From assembly GCA_012839845.1 (NCBI GenBank), contig DUMM01000011.1:1-56151 (forward strand): a stretch of DNA of 56,151 nt, given 5' to 3'. Source of the DNA: Bacillota bacterium (GTDB lineage Bacteria; Bacillota; Limnochordia; DTU087). Shown in pieces: positions 39,814-48,970 of this stretch (its first letter is position 1; each line of letters starts with the position of its first letter). Under the pieces are notes generated by a model. That model worked only from the letters and a program-made list of their open reading frames with translations. It searched no databases and was not told where the DNA came from. Both the position numbers and the translations under genes were made by a program.

Positions 39814-40767
39814 GTGTCTATCAGGCACAATTATAAGAAACTAAAGATCTTTACAGGAAATGCCAATCCAAAACTGGCCCATGACATCGCCCGTTATTTA
39901 GGTACAACGGTGGGCCGCTGCGAAGTAAAGCGGTTCAGAGATGGAGAGATTAACATTCGCATCATGGAGACGGTGCGGGGAGCTGATGTGTTTGTTGTTC
40001 AGCCCACAAGCGCTCCCACCGATACACATTTGGTTGAGCTTTTGATTATGATTGATGCTTTTAGACGGGCATCGGCTAAAGAAATAGCGGCTGTCATCCC
40101 GTATTACGGCTATGCCCGCCAGGACCGAAAGACGCAGCCCAGGGACCCTATCAGCGCCAAGTTGGTCGCCAATCTGCTGACCGCTGCCGGTGCTGACCGA
40201 GTGTTGACCATGGATTTACATGCCGGACAGATTCAAGGCTTCTTTGACATTCCCGTGGACAACCTGCGGGCACTGCCCATTCTGGTCAACTATTTCCGCG
40301 AGAAGCAGCTGGAAGATGTAGTAGTGGTATCCCCCGACGTAGGGGGAGTCTCCCGGGCACGGGAATTTGCCAATCGCTTGAACTGCGGTTTGGCCATTGT
40401 AGACAAACGGCGGCCAGAACCCAATAAGGCCGAAGCCGTCAATGTGATCGGGGAGATTGAGGGGAAGACTGCCATCATAGTTGATGACATCATCGACACC
40501 GCAGGCAGCATGGTGGAGGCTGTCAGAGTGCTTCTCGACCGGGGTGCGAAGGAAGTGTATGCCTGCTGCAGTCATCCGGTGCTGTCGCCGCCGGCTGTGG
40601 AGCGTTTAGCAGCATGTCCGGTGAAGGAAGTAGTGGTAACCGACAGCATTCCTCTGCCGCCTGAGAAGCAGCTTGACAAGATCAAGGTACTATCCGTGGC
40701 TCCCTTGTTCGGTGAAGCCATCAGGAGGATTTTTGAGGAGCTGCCGGTAAGTAAACTCTTTGAGTAG
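39814..40767 (+). CDS. prs: Ribose-phosphate pyrophosphokinase
   Basis: Prs (317 aa, class I length) makes PRPP from ribose 5-phosphate and ATP for nucleotides, His and Trp. Motifs are FRDGEINIRI, YYGYARQDRKTQPRDPISAKL (flexible loop), TMDLHAGQIQGFFDIPVDN and the PRPP loop VDDIIDTAGSM. GTG 39814 is the start with GTGAGAAG upstream. A GGAGGA/TCCTCC hairpin near 39763-39783 lies between glmU and this start. L25 follows but from its own promoter. Confidence 0.96.
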   Translation: MSIRHNYKKLKIFTGNANPKLAHDIARYLGTTVGRCEVKRFRDGEINIRIMETVRGADVFVVQPTSAPTDTHLVELLIMIDAFRRASAKEIAAVIPYYGYARQDRKTQPRDPISAKLVANLLTAAGADRVLTMDLHAGQIQGFFDIPVDNLRALPILVNYFREKQLEDVVVVSPDVGGVSRAREFANRLNCGLAIVDKRRPEPNKAEAVNVIGEIEGKTAIIVDDIIDTAGSMVEAVRVLLDRGAKEVYACCSHPVLSPPAVERLAACPVKEVVVTDSIPLPPEKQLDKIKVLSVAPLFGEAIRRIFEELPVSKLFE

Positions 40768-40804
40768 TTTCTCCATATGGAAATCGGTGGCTGCTGAGGC
40801 TTAT

Positions 40805-40833
40805 TTGACCAGCACGTAGACCAGTGGTATAAT
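40805..40833 (+). promoter_or_regulatory. Sigma-A promoter of rplY
   Basis: TTGACC (40805-40810), a 17-base spacer and TATAAT (40828-40833). Transcription would start near 40840, which excludes the ORF start at 40834 and supports ATG 40903 for L25. Confidence 0.85.
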
Positions 40834-40902
40834 ATGAAGGCCAAAGAAAAGCCTAGAAAAGAAGGCGCGTATTCTGCTGATCAATGCGAGGAGGACGAGG
40901 CT

Positions 40903-41550
40903 ATGCAACAGCTGCAGTTGACGGCCGAAGTCCGTCATGAGACGGGTAAAGGAGCCAGTAATCGATTGCGTCGGTCAGGATACATTCCTGCGGTTGTCTA
41001 CGGTGCAGGCAAAGTCAACCTGAATCTCAAAGTCGAGGAAAGGCTTGTCAGCCGGCTCATCCGGGAGGGCGGGATTAACCGGCTTCTCAGCCTCAAGGTG
41101 GACGGTGAGGAAAGAACCGTTCTGATGCACGAGATTCAGGTTCATCCGATAAAGGGTACTTTGCAGCATATCGATTTTCTGGAGGTCCGTTTGGACGAGG
41201 AAGTTGAGGTCACGGTGCCCGTCCAGTTGGTCGGAGATTCGCCGGGTGTCCGGGAGGGTGGAGTTTTGGCCCAGCTGTTGTGGGAGCTGCAGATATCCTG
41301 CCTGCCGACACGGATCCCCGAAGCTATAGAGGTCGATATATCCGGCCTTGAAATCGGCGACACGCTGCTGGTGAAGGACATCAGCGCACCAGAGGGAATC
41401 GAGGTTTTGACCGATCCCGAAACCACTGTGGCAATGATCGCCGCTCCAGAGACGGCAGCGGAAGAAGCCGGCGAAGCAGCTGAAACCGACGGGGCCGGGG
41501 AAGACGTAGACCGCGGCGCCGCGGCAGCCCACAAAGAACCGGCTGAGTGA
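40903..41550 (+). CDS. rplY: 50S ribosomal protein L25 (CTC type)
   Basis: The 215-aa protein is the long Ctc form of L25: an N-terminal 5S rRNA-binding barrel (about 1-95; TGKGASNRLRRSGYIPAVVYG) and a C-terminal TL5 domain (about 98-185), then an acidic Ala/Glu-rich tail. Ctc is a general-stress protein in B. subtilis. I start at ATG 40903 with GAGGAGG eight bases upstream; the open frame upstream overlaps the promoter. pth follows after 154 bases, so an RNA may be read through. Confidence 0.94.
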   Translation: MQQLQLTAEVRHETGKGASNRLRRSGYIPAVVYGAGKVNLNLKVEERLVSRLIREGGINRLLSLKVDGEERTVLMHEIQVHPIKGTLQHIDFLEVRLDEEVEVTVPVQLVGDSPGVREGGVLAQLLWELQISCLPTRIPEAIEVDISGLEIGDTLLVKDISAPEGIEVLTDPETTVAMIAAPETAAEEAGEAAETDGAGEDVDRGAAAAHKEPAE

Positions 41551-41704
41551 TTCGACTGCAACCGGCAGGTTTGCCGAGAGCAGTGGAATGCAATCACAGT
41601 GTTAGTCTGACGGAAAATGCGTGGCCCGTTGTAAGCTGCGCATTTTTCTTTGCTGGAACTTGTTGTGTAGGGAGGTAAAGGCTGCATCGGGCAGCCGTAA
41701 AGCC

Positions 41705-42283
41705 ATGAAGGCTGTAGTTGGATTGGGAAATCCGGGCGACCGTTATGCCGGTAACCGCCATAATCTTGGTTTTATGGTGGTAGATAGGCTGGCTGCCAAT
41801 TGGAAGGCCCGGGATTGGCACAGCAGCCATCAGGCGCTGATGTGCCGAATATCCCTGCCCGAAGGAGAGATACTGCTGGTCAAGCCGCAGACATATATGA
41901 ACAACAGCGGTACCGCTGTAAAGAAGATCGCAGATAGTTTCGGAATAAAACCGGCGGACCTGCTGGTTGTCTATGATGATCTGGACCTAGAAGTTGGCCA
42001 ACTGCGCTTAAGGCGTAAGGGCAGCGCCGCAGGCCATAAAGGGGTTGCTTCTGTTATTTCTTGCCTGGGCACAGATGAATTTCACCGCCTGCGAATTGGA
42101 ATCGGCAGGCCCCCTGCAGGAGTAGAGGTTGTCGATTATGTACTGGAGGACTTTCCCGACGACCAGTGGGAAATAATGGAAAAAGTAATTGCCAGTGCCT
42201 GTCATGCTGCTTTCATCTGGATGAAGGACGGCATCGATGAAGCTATGACCCGTTTCAACGGCTTGCGCCTACAACGAATCTGA
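41705..42283 (+). CDS. pth: Peptidyl-tRNA hydrolase
   Basis: Pth (192 aa; spoVC in B. subtilis) releases peptides from stalled peptidyl-tRNA. The catalytic His is in GNRHNLGF, with NPG, PQTYMNNSG, YDDLDLEVG and RRKGSAAGHKGV typical. ATG 41705 gives the family's normal MKAVVGLGNPG start. The best AGGAGG (41669-41674) is 30 bases upstream, so the start has a weak ribosome binding site, which is worth noting. Essential in most bacteria. Confidence 0.95.
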   Translation: MKAVVGLGNPGDRYAGNRHNLGFMVVDRLAANWKARDWHSSHQALMCRISLPEGEILLVKPQTYMNNSGTAVKKIADSFGIKPADLLVVYDDLDLEVGQLRLRRKGSAAGHKGVASVISCLGTDEFHRLRIGIGRPPAGVEVVDYVLEDFPDDQWEIMEKVIASACHAAFIWMKDGIDEAMTRFNGLRLQRI

Positions 42284-42378
42284 TTTCATGTATAAAGCTT
42301 CGGCCTGCGGTCTACCTTAGTATAAGGGCTGCTGCCCAGCACGGGTACAACGGAGCAGTGTTTTGACCAGTATGGAGT

Positions 42379-42798
42379 ATGTATAATGATATGGAGCATG
42401 CGGCAAAGGCACTGGCGGTTGCAGGGTCAGCTGCATTTCTCGCACTCAAAATCAATCGTGTGCTGATGCGCAGGTTCGGCGAGCATGCTGTCCAGTTCCT
42501 CATTCCTTTGGCAGAAGAGGCTATTAAAACAGGTTCAGCCGTCTTGTTGCAATTCTCGGTGGTCTCTATTCATCTCGGTTTTGGTCTCTGTGAAGCTGGA
42601 TATGATTTGATTGCCAATCCGGAAGTAGGCAGTGCCAAACGCTTGGGTGCGGCTCTCCTGGCCATTGCAGGCCACGGGCTTTTCGGTTGGATTACTTGGC
42701 TGTTGATGGAACTGGTGGGGAGTGTCTTTTTTGCTGTTGCGGCCGCCTACATGGTCCATGTATTGTGGAACCTGGTGGTCTTCAACATAAAGCGGTGA
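42379..42798 (+). CDS. Small membrane protein with PrsW-like motifs (candidate metalloprotease)
   Basis: The 139-aa polytopic protein has about four hydrophobic stretches. Four motifs match the order in PrsW-type intramembrane metalloproteases: E46-E47-x-x-K50, G67-F-G-x-x-E72, H99 in GHGLFGW, and H127-x-x-x-N131 in MVHVLWN. In B. subtilis PrsW the EE pair and one His are required. This protein is shorter than the usual 200-plus residues, so it may be a minimal or partial form. No ribosome binding site is clear; ATG 42379 or 42391. It occupies the fin position between pth and mfd. Confidence 0.55.
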   Translation: MYNDMEHAAKALAVAGSAAFLALKINRVLMRRFGEHAVQFLIPLAEEAIKTGSAVLLQFSVVSIHLGFGLCEAGYDLIANPEVGSAKRLGAALLAIAGHGLFGWITWLLMELVGSVFFAVAAAYMVHVLWNLVVFNIKR

Positions 42799-42915
42799 GG
42801 GGCCACCAAATGGTATTTCCGGCTTATTTGGCGCGCCTATGATTGCTCGCGCCTGTCTTAAGAGCGGCAGGTTTGATGTTTCCTAGAGGATCGGTGGGAG
42901 GGGACAGAGGCGTAT

Positions 42916-45900
42916 ATGCAGGGACTCTTAAGGACTATTAGACAGTCAGAGGAGTTTGTCCAGCTGCGGGCTGGACTGAGGCGTGGACTGGCAGAGCAAG
43001 CAGTGATCGGCCTAGTCGGGTCCCAAAAAGCCGGTTATATCGCCGGACTGTATGCAGAAGTGAAAGACAATCCAGAGCTGCGCAGTGGTCCCTTGTTTGT
43101 GGTTACCTACAGCGTCCATCGAGCTGAACAGCTCCTTGCAGACCTCACGTCCTTTCTGCCCGAAGAGGACCTCTTTTTCTTTCCTCCCCAGGAGGTTTAC
43201 GTCTACGAAGAAGTCACCCGCAACTTGGATATTCTGCGGAACCGCCTCCTAAGTTACAGGGCACTCCTGGAAAGAAGCACTCCGATTATAATAGTCCCCA
43301 TCCAAGCTTTGGCGGAAAAGCTGATTCCTCGGGATATTTTCTCGTCTGTCACCTTTTCGATAAACATGGAAACACGGGTTCGCCCGGAAGAGCTTTCCAC
43401 TGAGCTGGTCAACATGGGGTATCAGCGGGTTGACCTAGTTGATGCCCCTGCCCAGTTCGCCATCCGGGGAGGTATAATCGATATTTTCCCTCTCACTGAA
43501 GAGCTGCCGGTGCGGGTGGAACTGTTTGATGATGAAGTTGACTCCATCCGGCGGTTTAGTCCCGATACGCAGCGCTCGACAGAGACGATACCAGAGGTCA
43601 GGATCTTGCCTGCCGGTGAATTCATCCTCCCTGCTCTAGTGCGGGAGCAGGGCGTAGAAACCCTGCGGCGGCAAGGCGAACTGCAGATCAGGCGTCTAAA
43701 GCGGGCCGGAAATGCTGACGGTGCTGCGGCACTGGAAGAGAGACTGGCAGCCCACCTGGAGAAGTTCGAGGAGGGGGTTGCCTTTGAAGGGATGGAGCAG
43801 TACAAACCCTACTTCTACGCCAATCTAGTTTCGCTGCTGGACTACGCCGATTGCGGCTGTGTCATTCTTGATGAACCGGCCCGGACTAGCGAACATCTCC
43901 GGTCGTTTCTCAGCGATTTTCAAGAATCTTACCAAAGCCTGCTGGAGAAGGGCCGCCTGCTCCCCGGTGCTGCCGAAAACTATCATGATTGGTCGAGTAT
44001 TATCAGCAGCGCCCGCCGCCATTACCTTGTCTATCTGGCAGCTCTTTCTAAACGTGCTCCGGGGATGAGTCCGCTCCAGACCATCAACGTCCATGCCCGG
44101 CCGCCGGAGTTGTTTCACGGCAAACTGGATCGGCTGGCGGCAAGCCTGCGGGAATGGCGCCAGCAGGGATGCAGTGTTGTGATGTTCGTGTCTGCAGAGG
44201 ACCGAGCTCAGCGGCTTGTGAGTATTCTCAAGGACTACGATGTATGGAGCATTTTTGTGCCTGAGATCAATGCGGAAGGCACAGCCGGCAGCGTAGTGGT
44301 AAGCACAGGCAGTCTGGAAGCAGGTTTTGAGCTCCCGCAAAGTAAACTGGTTGTGCTTACAGAGAACGAGATATACGGAAGGTCCCGGCAGACCCGGCGC
44401 AGCCGCAGCGTCGAAGCCGGCGTCCGGATCACAGATTACAGTGCCCTGCGGGAAGGAGATTACGTAGTCCACGTAAATCACGGCATCGGGCGTTATTTGG
44501 GTATCCAAACCCTCGAAGTGGCCGGCGTCCACAAGGATTATTTGGTGGTGCAGTACGCCGGAGCAGATCGGCTCTATGTTCCCATAGAGCAGGTGGGCCT
44601 GCTGCAAAAATACGTCGGATCGGAGGACGGTCCTCCTAAGCTGTACAAACTGGGCGGCGGTGAGTGGGCCCGGGTAAAGAGGAGGGTTAAGGAATCTGTC
44701 CACGAATTGGCGGAAAGTCTCCTACAGCTATACGCTGAACGGGAGACCATCAAAGGCTTCCAGTTCTCGCCGGACACCGTCTGGCAGGCGGAGTTTGAAG
44801 CAGCTTTCCCCTATGAACCGACGCCGGACCAGCTCCGGGCCATCGAAGAAGTGAAACGGGATATGGAATCGCCCAAACCCATGGACCGGCTGTTATGTGG
44901 CGATGTAGGCTATGGGAAGACAGAAGTTGCCATTCGGGCGGCCTTTAAGGCCATCATGGATGGAAAGCAGGTCGCTGTCTTGGTGCCGACCACAATTCTG
45001 GCACAGCAGCATTACCGCACCTTCACCGAGAGGTTTGAGGGATATCCAGCTATTATCCGCGTGCTGAGCCGCTTCCAGTCACCAGCTGAGCAAGCAGTTA
45101 CCCTCAAGCGGCTCAGGGAGGGAAAAGTCGATATCATCATCGGTACCCACCGCCTGCTGTCTAAGGATGTGGTATTCAAGGACCTGGGCTTGGTGGTCGT
45201 CGATGAAGAACAGCGCTTTGGGGTAGCCCAAAAGGAGCGTCTCAAGCAGCTGCGCAAATCGGTGGATGTGCTGACCCTGACCGCTACCCCTATCCCCCGA
45301 ACGCTTCATATGTCCTTAGTGGGCGTCAGGGACATGAGCTTGATTGAGACGCCCCCCGAAAACCGCTTTCCCATTAGAACCTATGTCATTGAGTATAACG
45401 ACGAGGTGATCCGGGAGGCCATCCAGCGGGAGCTGGCCCGGGATGGACAGGTGTACTTCGTCTATAACCGGGTTCAGACCATTGACAGGATGGCTGCTCA
45501 CCTGCTGGATCTTGTGCCGGAGGCCCGGGTGGCAGTAGCCCACGGTCAAATGGAAGAAAGCCGGCTCGAGAAGATCATGCTGGATTTCCTGCATGGGGAG
45601 TACGACATATTGTTGTGCACAACCATTATAGAGACGGGAATGGACATCTCCAATGTCAATACCTTGATCGTCTACGATGCCGATCAAATGGGGCTCGCCC
45701 AGCTGTATCAGCTGCGGGGTCGGGTTGGCAGAACAAATCGAGTGGCCTATGCCTATTTTACTTATCGAAAGGATAAACTACTGACAGAAACAGCGGAGAA
45801 GCGGCTGCAAGCCATCAAGGAATTTACAGATCTGGGTTCGGGTTACAAAATCGCCATGCGGGATCTAGAGATCCGGGGAGCAGGTAACCTCCTGGGGCCT

Positions 45901-46467
45901 GAGCAGCACGGGTTCATTGCCTCCGTGGGTTTTGAGCTTTACTGCCGGCTGCTGGAGGAGTCAATTCGGGAGCTGAAGGGCGAAGTCAAACAGGAACCGC
46001 CTGACCCGGTAATTGACCTTGATGTTGATGCTTACCTGCCGGACAGCTATATACCCGATCCCGCCCAGAAGGTGGAGCTCTACAAACGCATAGCCGGTCT
46101 CAGCAGTATAGATGAGGCCGACGAGCTCCTGGAGGAGATGGAGGACCGCTTCGGAGAAGCTCCAGGTGCTGCCTACAATCTCCTGACTGCTGCTAGAATC
46201 AAACTGTTGGCTAGGGAGCTGGGAATTGGCAGTATCAGCCAGAAAAGGGATCAATTCATCATCAAGATGCTGTCGGGCCTGGATGTACCGGAAGCAGCAG
46301 TGCGGAATCTGTCCAAGCTGCCCGGAAGGAAACTGCGGCTATTGGGCAAGAGAGGGTCTCAGCTTAGATTCCGCAGCCTGACGAAGAATGCACAGGAGGC
46401 CCTGGCCGAGTTGGAGCAGGTTTTGCTTGCGATGCGGGAGGCGGCAGCTGAACCCAGTGTTGTCTGA
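42916..46467 (+). CDS. mfd: Transcription-repair coupling factor
   Basis: Mfd (1183 aa, normal size) dislodges RNA polymerase at lesions and recruits UvrA. The N-terminal UvrB-like region runs from FVVTYSVHRAEQ to the FELPQSKLVVLTENEIYG segment. The RNAP-interaction domain starts at DYVVHVNHGIGRYLG. The RecG-like helicase has LLCGDVGYGKTEVA (Walker A), VVDEEQRFGV (DEEQ box) and YQLRGRVGRTNRVAYAY, and the C-terminal D7 domain follows. ATG 42916 follows GGGAGGGG and AGAGG. No clear promoter is seen. Confidence 0.97.
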   Translation: MQGLLRTIRQSEEFVQLRAGLRRGLAEQAVIGLVGSQKAGYIAGLYAEVKDNPELRSGPLFVVTYSVHRAEQLLADLTSFLPEEDLFFFPPQEVYVYEEVTRNLDILRNRLLSYRALLERSTPIIIVPIQALAEKLIPRDIFSSVTFSINMETRVRPEELSTELVNMGYQRVDLVDAPAQFAIRGGIIDIFPLTEELPVRVELFDDEVDSIRRFSPDTQRSTETIPEVRILPAGEFILPALVREQGVETLRRQGELQIRRLKRAGNADGAAALEERLAAHLEKFEEGVAFEGMEQYKPYFYANLVSLLDYADCGCVILDEPARTSEHLRSFLSDFQESYQSLLEKGRLLPGAAENYHDWSSIISSARRHYLVYLAALSKRAPGMSPLQTINVHARPPELFHGKLDRLAASLREWRQQGCSVVMFVSAEDRAQRLVSILKDYDVWSIFVPEINAEGTAGSVVVSTGSLEAGFELPQSKLVVLTENEIYGRSRQTRRSRSVEAGVRITDYSALREGDYVVHVNHGIGRYLGIQTLEVAGVHKDYLVVQYAGADRLYVPIEQVGLLQKYVGSEDGPPKLYKLGGGEWARVKRRVKESVHELAESLLQLYAERETIKGFQFSPDTVWQAEFEAAFPYEPTPDQLRAIEEVKRDMESPKPMDRLLCGDVGYGKTEVAIRAAFKAIMDGKQVAVLVPTTILAQQHYRTFTERFEGYPAIIRVLSRFQSPAEQAVTLKRLREGKVDIIIGTHRLLSKDVVFKDLGLVVVDEEQRFGVAQKERLKQLRKSVDVLTLTATPIPRTLHMSLVGVRDMSLIETPPENRFPIRTYVIEYNDEVIREAIQRELARDGQVYFVYNRVQTIDRMAAHLLDLVPEARVAVAHGQMEESRLEKIMLDFLHGEYDILLCTTIIETGMDISNVNTLIVYDADQMGLAQLYQLRGRVGRTNRVAYAYFTYRKDKLLTETAEKRLQAIKEFTDLGSGYKIAMRDLEIRGAGNLLGPEQHGFIASVGFELYCRLLEESIRELKGEVKQEPPDPVIDLDVDAYLPDSYIPDPAQKVELYKRIAGLSSIDEADELLEEMEDRFGEAPGAAYNLLTAARIKLLARELGIGSISQKRDQFIIKMLSGLDVPEAAVRNLSKLPGRKLRLLGKRGSQLRFRSLTKNAQEALAELEQVLLAMREAAAEPSVV

Positions 46468-46502
46468 AACCTAGATGGCAAGCTGGGCTCCGGCAGCGGC
46501 AA

Positions 46503-46533
46503 TGAATAAAAGTGCTGTACCGGCTATATACTA
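46503..46533 (+). promoter_or_regulatory. Candidate sigma-G promoter of spoVT
   Basis: TGAATA (46503-46508), 18 bases, TATACTA (46527-46533). The sigma-G consensus is TGAATA/N17-18/CATACTA, so only one base differs. spoVT of B. subtilis is sigma-G dependent. Confidence 0.7.
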
Positions 46534-46576
46534 TCTGTGACGGCTGAGTGCGCCCAACATAAAGGAGGGGTGCTGT

Positions 46577-47125
46577 TTGAAGGCAACTGGTATAGTTCGA
46601 AGAATAGATGACTTAGGGCGAGTAGTAATCCCCAAGGAGATTCGGCGTACTCTGCGGATTCGGGAAGGGGATCCGCTGGAGATTTTTGTCGATAGAGACG
46701 GGGAAGTCATCCTAAAGAAATACTCACCCATCGGAGAGTTGGGTGACTTTGCTCAGGAATATGCTGATTCGCTGTTTGAAGCAACGGGACGGATCTCGAT
46801 AATCTGCGATCGAGATGCCGTTGTGGCCGTAGCCGGTGCTCCAAAAAAGCAGTGGATGGACAGGAGTATACCCGGACACATTGAAAAGATCATGGAAAAC
46901 CGCAAGCCGGTGATTTTGCCTTCCTCTGATGATTCAGAGGGAATCGGCGAGATCGAAGATGAGCAGTGGGCATTCCCCAACCAGGTATTGGCACCTATCG
47001 TCTCGGAAGGTGATCCCATCGGTGTAGTAATGATTTGCTCCACCGAGCCCACAGACAAGATGACTGAGCTGGAACTTAAGCTGGCAGAAACCGCGGCGGG
47101 TTTCTTGGCGAAGCAGATGGAATAG
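46577..47125 (+). CDS. spoVT: Stage V sporulation protein T
   Basis: SpoVT (182 aa) is an AbrB-type regulator of forespore genes. The N-terminal swapped-hairpin DNA-binding domain has KATGIVRRIDDLGRVVIPKEIRRTLRIREGDPLEIF, and the C-terminal GAF-like domain covers about 60-180. TTG 46577 follows AAAGGAGG. Its candidate sigma-G promoter is described separately. The order mfd-spoVT-yabM is as in B. subtilis. Confidence 0.97.
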   Translation: MKATGIVRRIDDLGRVVIPKEIRRTLRIREGDPLEIFVDRDGEVILKKYSPIGELGDFAQEYADSLFEATGRISIICDRDAVVAVAGAPKKQWMDRSIPGHIEKIMENRKPVILPSSDDSEGIGEIEDEQWAFPNQVLAPIVSEGDPIGVVMICSTEPTDKMTELELKLAETAAGFLAKQME

Positions 47126-47198
47126 GAAGTCTAAGCGAGATTCATGGGTCGAGGTAGAGGGCAAGCACCCCCCTCTTAGGACTCAGAGCGGATGGGGT

Positions 47199-47238
47199 CA
47201 AGCCTGTGAGTTCTTCCAGGCTTGGCTTTTTGTTTTTT
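47199..47238 (+). terminator. Terminator of spoVT
   Basis: CAAGCCTG (47199-47206) and CAGGCTTG (47217-47224) form an 8-bp stem over a 10-base loop, followed by CTTTTTGTTTTTT. It is a very strong U-tract. Confidence 0.93.
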
Positions 47239-47314
47239 AAGTTCGACTGCCTTCTTGTCAGCATAGCCCCGCCCTCCTTGTCGTAAATATGTGGGTGACA
47301 AGGAGGGTGTATCA

Positions 47315-48964
47315 GTGGGGAAGCATTCTTTTACCAGGGGCGCAGCAATTCTCGCTTCGGCCAGCATTATCAGCCGCCTGCTGGGGGTCTGGTACATAAT
47401 AGCCCTTCCCCGGATAATCCGGGACGAAGGTATGGGCCTGCTGCAGATGGTGCGGCCCTTTTACAATCTAGCGGTGATTCTGTCCATTGCCGGACTGCCG
47501 GTAGCCCTCTCCAAATTGGTTGCCGAACAAGCCGCTTTGGGGAATACTCGAGGCGCTGTACAGGTGTTCAAATTCACTTTGGCGATGCTGGTGTTGTCAG
47601 GAACGGTCTTTACATTGCTCTTGGGCGTCGGCAGCAAGTGGTTTGTGGAAAACATCGTTCGAGATCCTCTGGCATATCCGCCCCTTCTGGCTGTTGTCCC
47701 TTCTGTGTGCCTGCTGGCCGTGGTGTCGGCCTTTAGGGGCTTTTTTCAAGGCATGCAGTATATGACCCCCACTGCGGTTTCCCAGGTAGTGGAACAGATG
47801 TCCCGTGTGGCGGCCATGATTATCCTGGGAGCCATGCTCATGCCTCGGGGAGTGGAATACGGCGCCGCGGGAGCAGCCTTTGGGTCTACTGTGGGTGCAG
47901 CTGCAGCACTAATTGTGATGGTTTTCTACTACTTTCGGTGGAGAAAAAAAAGACCGCTCACTTCCGGAAACATCCGCCGGGATGCACGCATGCCTATGGC
48001 GTTTGTTCTTCGGCGCCTGGTAGCCGTATCTTTGCCTATTGTGTTAGGCTCCATCCTGTGGCCCATGATGCAGATGATCGATACCAGCTTAGTGCCGCTT
48101 CGGATGCAGGCCGCCGGTTTTAGCCGAGATGCTGTCCGGGAGGCCGTTGGGTATTTCGGCATGGCATTATCTTTAATGCATTTTCCCAATGTCTTCACCC
48201 ATGCCCTATCCGTGACGCTGGTCCCAGCTGTTGCGGAGGCCAGTGCCTTGCATTCCTATCATCAGGTTCAGCACAGGGTAAATGAAGCCGTGCGGATAAC
48301 AGTGATGCTGGGCTTACCTGCATCCACCGGTCTGTTGGTGTTGGCAGACAAAGCGGCTTTCTTGCTTTTCGGTTATGCGGAGGCGGGAGAACCGCTGAAG
48401 ATCCTGGCCCTTGGGACTCTCCCCCTGGGCCTGTTTCAAGTCTGCTCCGGAATCCTGCAGGGTCTGGGCTTAGTCGTCGTGCCGGTTCGCAATCTAGTGG
48501 TAGGAGCAGCCGTGAAATTTGCCGTGAACTACTGGCTGACCGGCCTGCCGGAAGTCGGTATCAAGGGAGCGGCTTGGGGCACAGTACTGAGTTTTGCTGC
48601 AGCCGGCTTGTTGAACACAGCAGCTGTGTACCGCCGGGTCCGAGTCAGGCCCAATTGGCGGGAAGCCCTGCTCAAACCCGGACTGGTATGCCTGATCATG
48701 GCCCTCGGCGTCGCAGCTGCCTATGATGGATTATACAGTCTTTTTACCCTACTTGCGGCAAGGGATGACTGGCCGTGGGCCCAGATCAATCCTACAGTCT
48801 TTGCCAACGGTTTAGCTGTCATCGGCGCCGTGTGCGCTGGTGCAGGCATTTACGGCCTTGGGCTCGTGGGCACCGGCGCCCTCCACCGGCGGGATGTCGA
48901 AATGATTCCCAAAATCGGAGGAAAACTGAGCCGCTGGCTGAGCCGGTACGGATGGGTGAGGTAG
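47315..48964 (+). CDS. yabM: YabM/SpoVB-like polysaccharide flippase (MVF family)
   Basis: The 549-aa protein has about 14 membrane helices and the MOP/MVF flippase pattern (GAAILASASIISRLLGVWYI at the N-terminus). YabM and SpoVB proteins are candidate lipid-linked precursor flippases used for spore cortex or envelope polymers; which lipid it moves is not known. I start at GTG 47315, seven bases after AAGGAGGG. Its stop lies six bases from the stop of the convergent MazG gene, with no terminator visible between them. Confidence 0.9.
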   Translation: MGKHSFTRGAAILASASIISRLLGVWYIIALPRIIRDEGMGLLQMVRPFYNLAVILSIAGLPVALSKLVAEQAALGNTRGAVQVFKFTLAMLVLSGTVFTLLLGVGSKWFVENIVRDPLAYPPLLAVVPSVCLLAVVSAFRGFFQGMQYMTPTAVSQVVEQMSRVAAMIILGAMLMPRGVEYGAAGAAFGSTVGAAAALIVMVFYYFRWRKKRPLTSGNIRRDARMPMAFVLRRLVAVSLPIVLGSILWPMMQMIDTSLVPLRMQAAGFSRDAVREAVGYFGMALSLMHFPNVFTHALSVTLVPAVAEASALHSYHQVQHRVNEAVRITVMLGLPASTGLLVLADKAAFLLFGYAEAGEPLKILALGTLPLGLFQVCSGILQGLGLVVVPVRNLVVGAAVKFAVNYWLTGLPEVGIKGAAWGTVLSFAAAGLLNTAAVYRRVRVRPNWREALLKPGLVCLIMALGVAAAYDGLYSLFTLLAARDDWPWAQINPTVFANGLAVIGAVCAGAGIYGLGLVGTGALHRRDVEMIPKIGGKLSRWLSRYGWVR

Positions 48965-48970
48965 AGACAG

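Noticed and set aside
40834-40902. Upstream extension of L25 from 40834
   Set aside because: It lies at the end of a near-perfect promoter and its residues are not family-like; ATG 40903 has GAGGAGG.
42363-42387. TTGACC and TATAAT before the PrsW-like gene as a sigma-A promoter
   Set aside because: The spacer is only 13 bases and the -10 would lie inside the first codons; 16-18 is needed.
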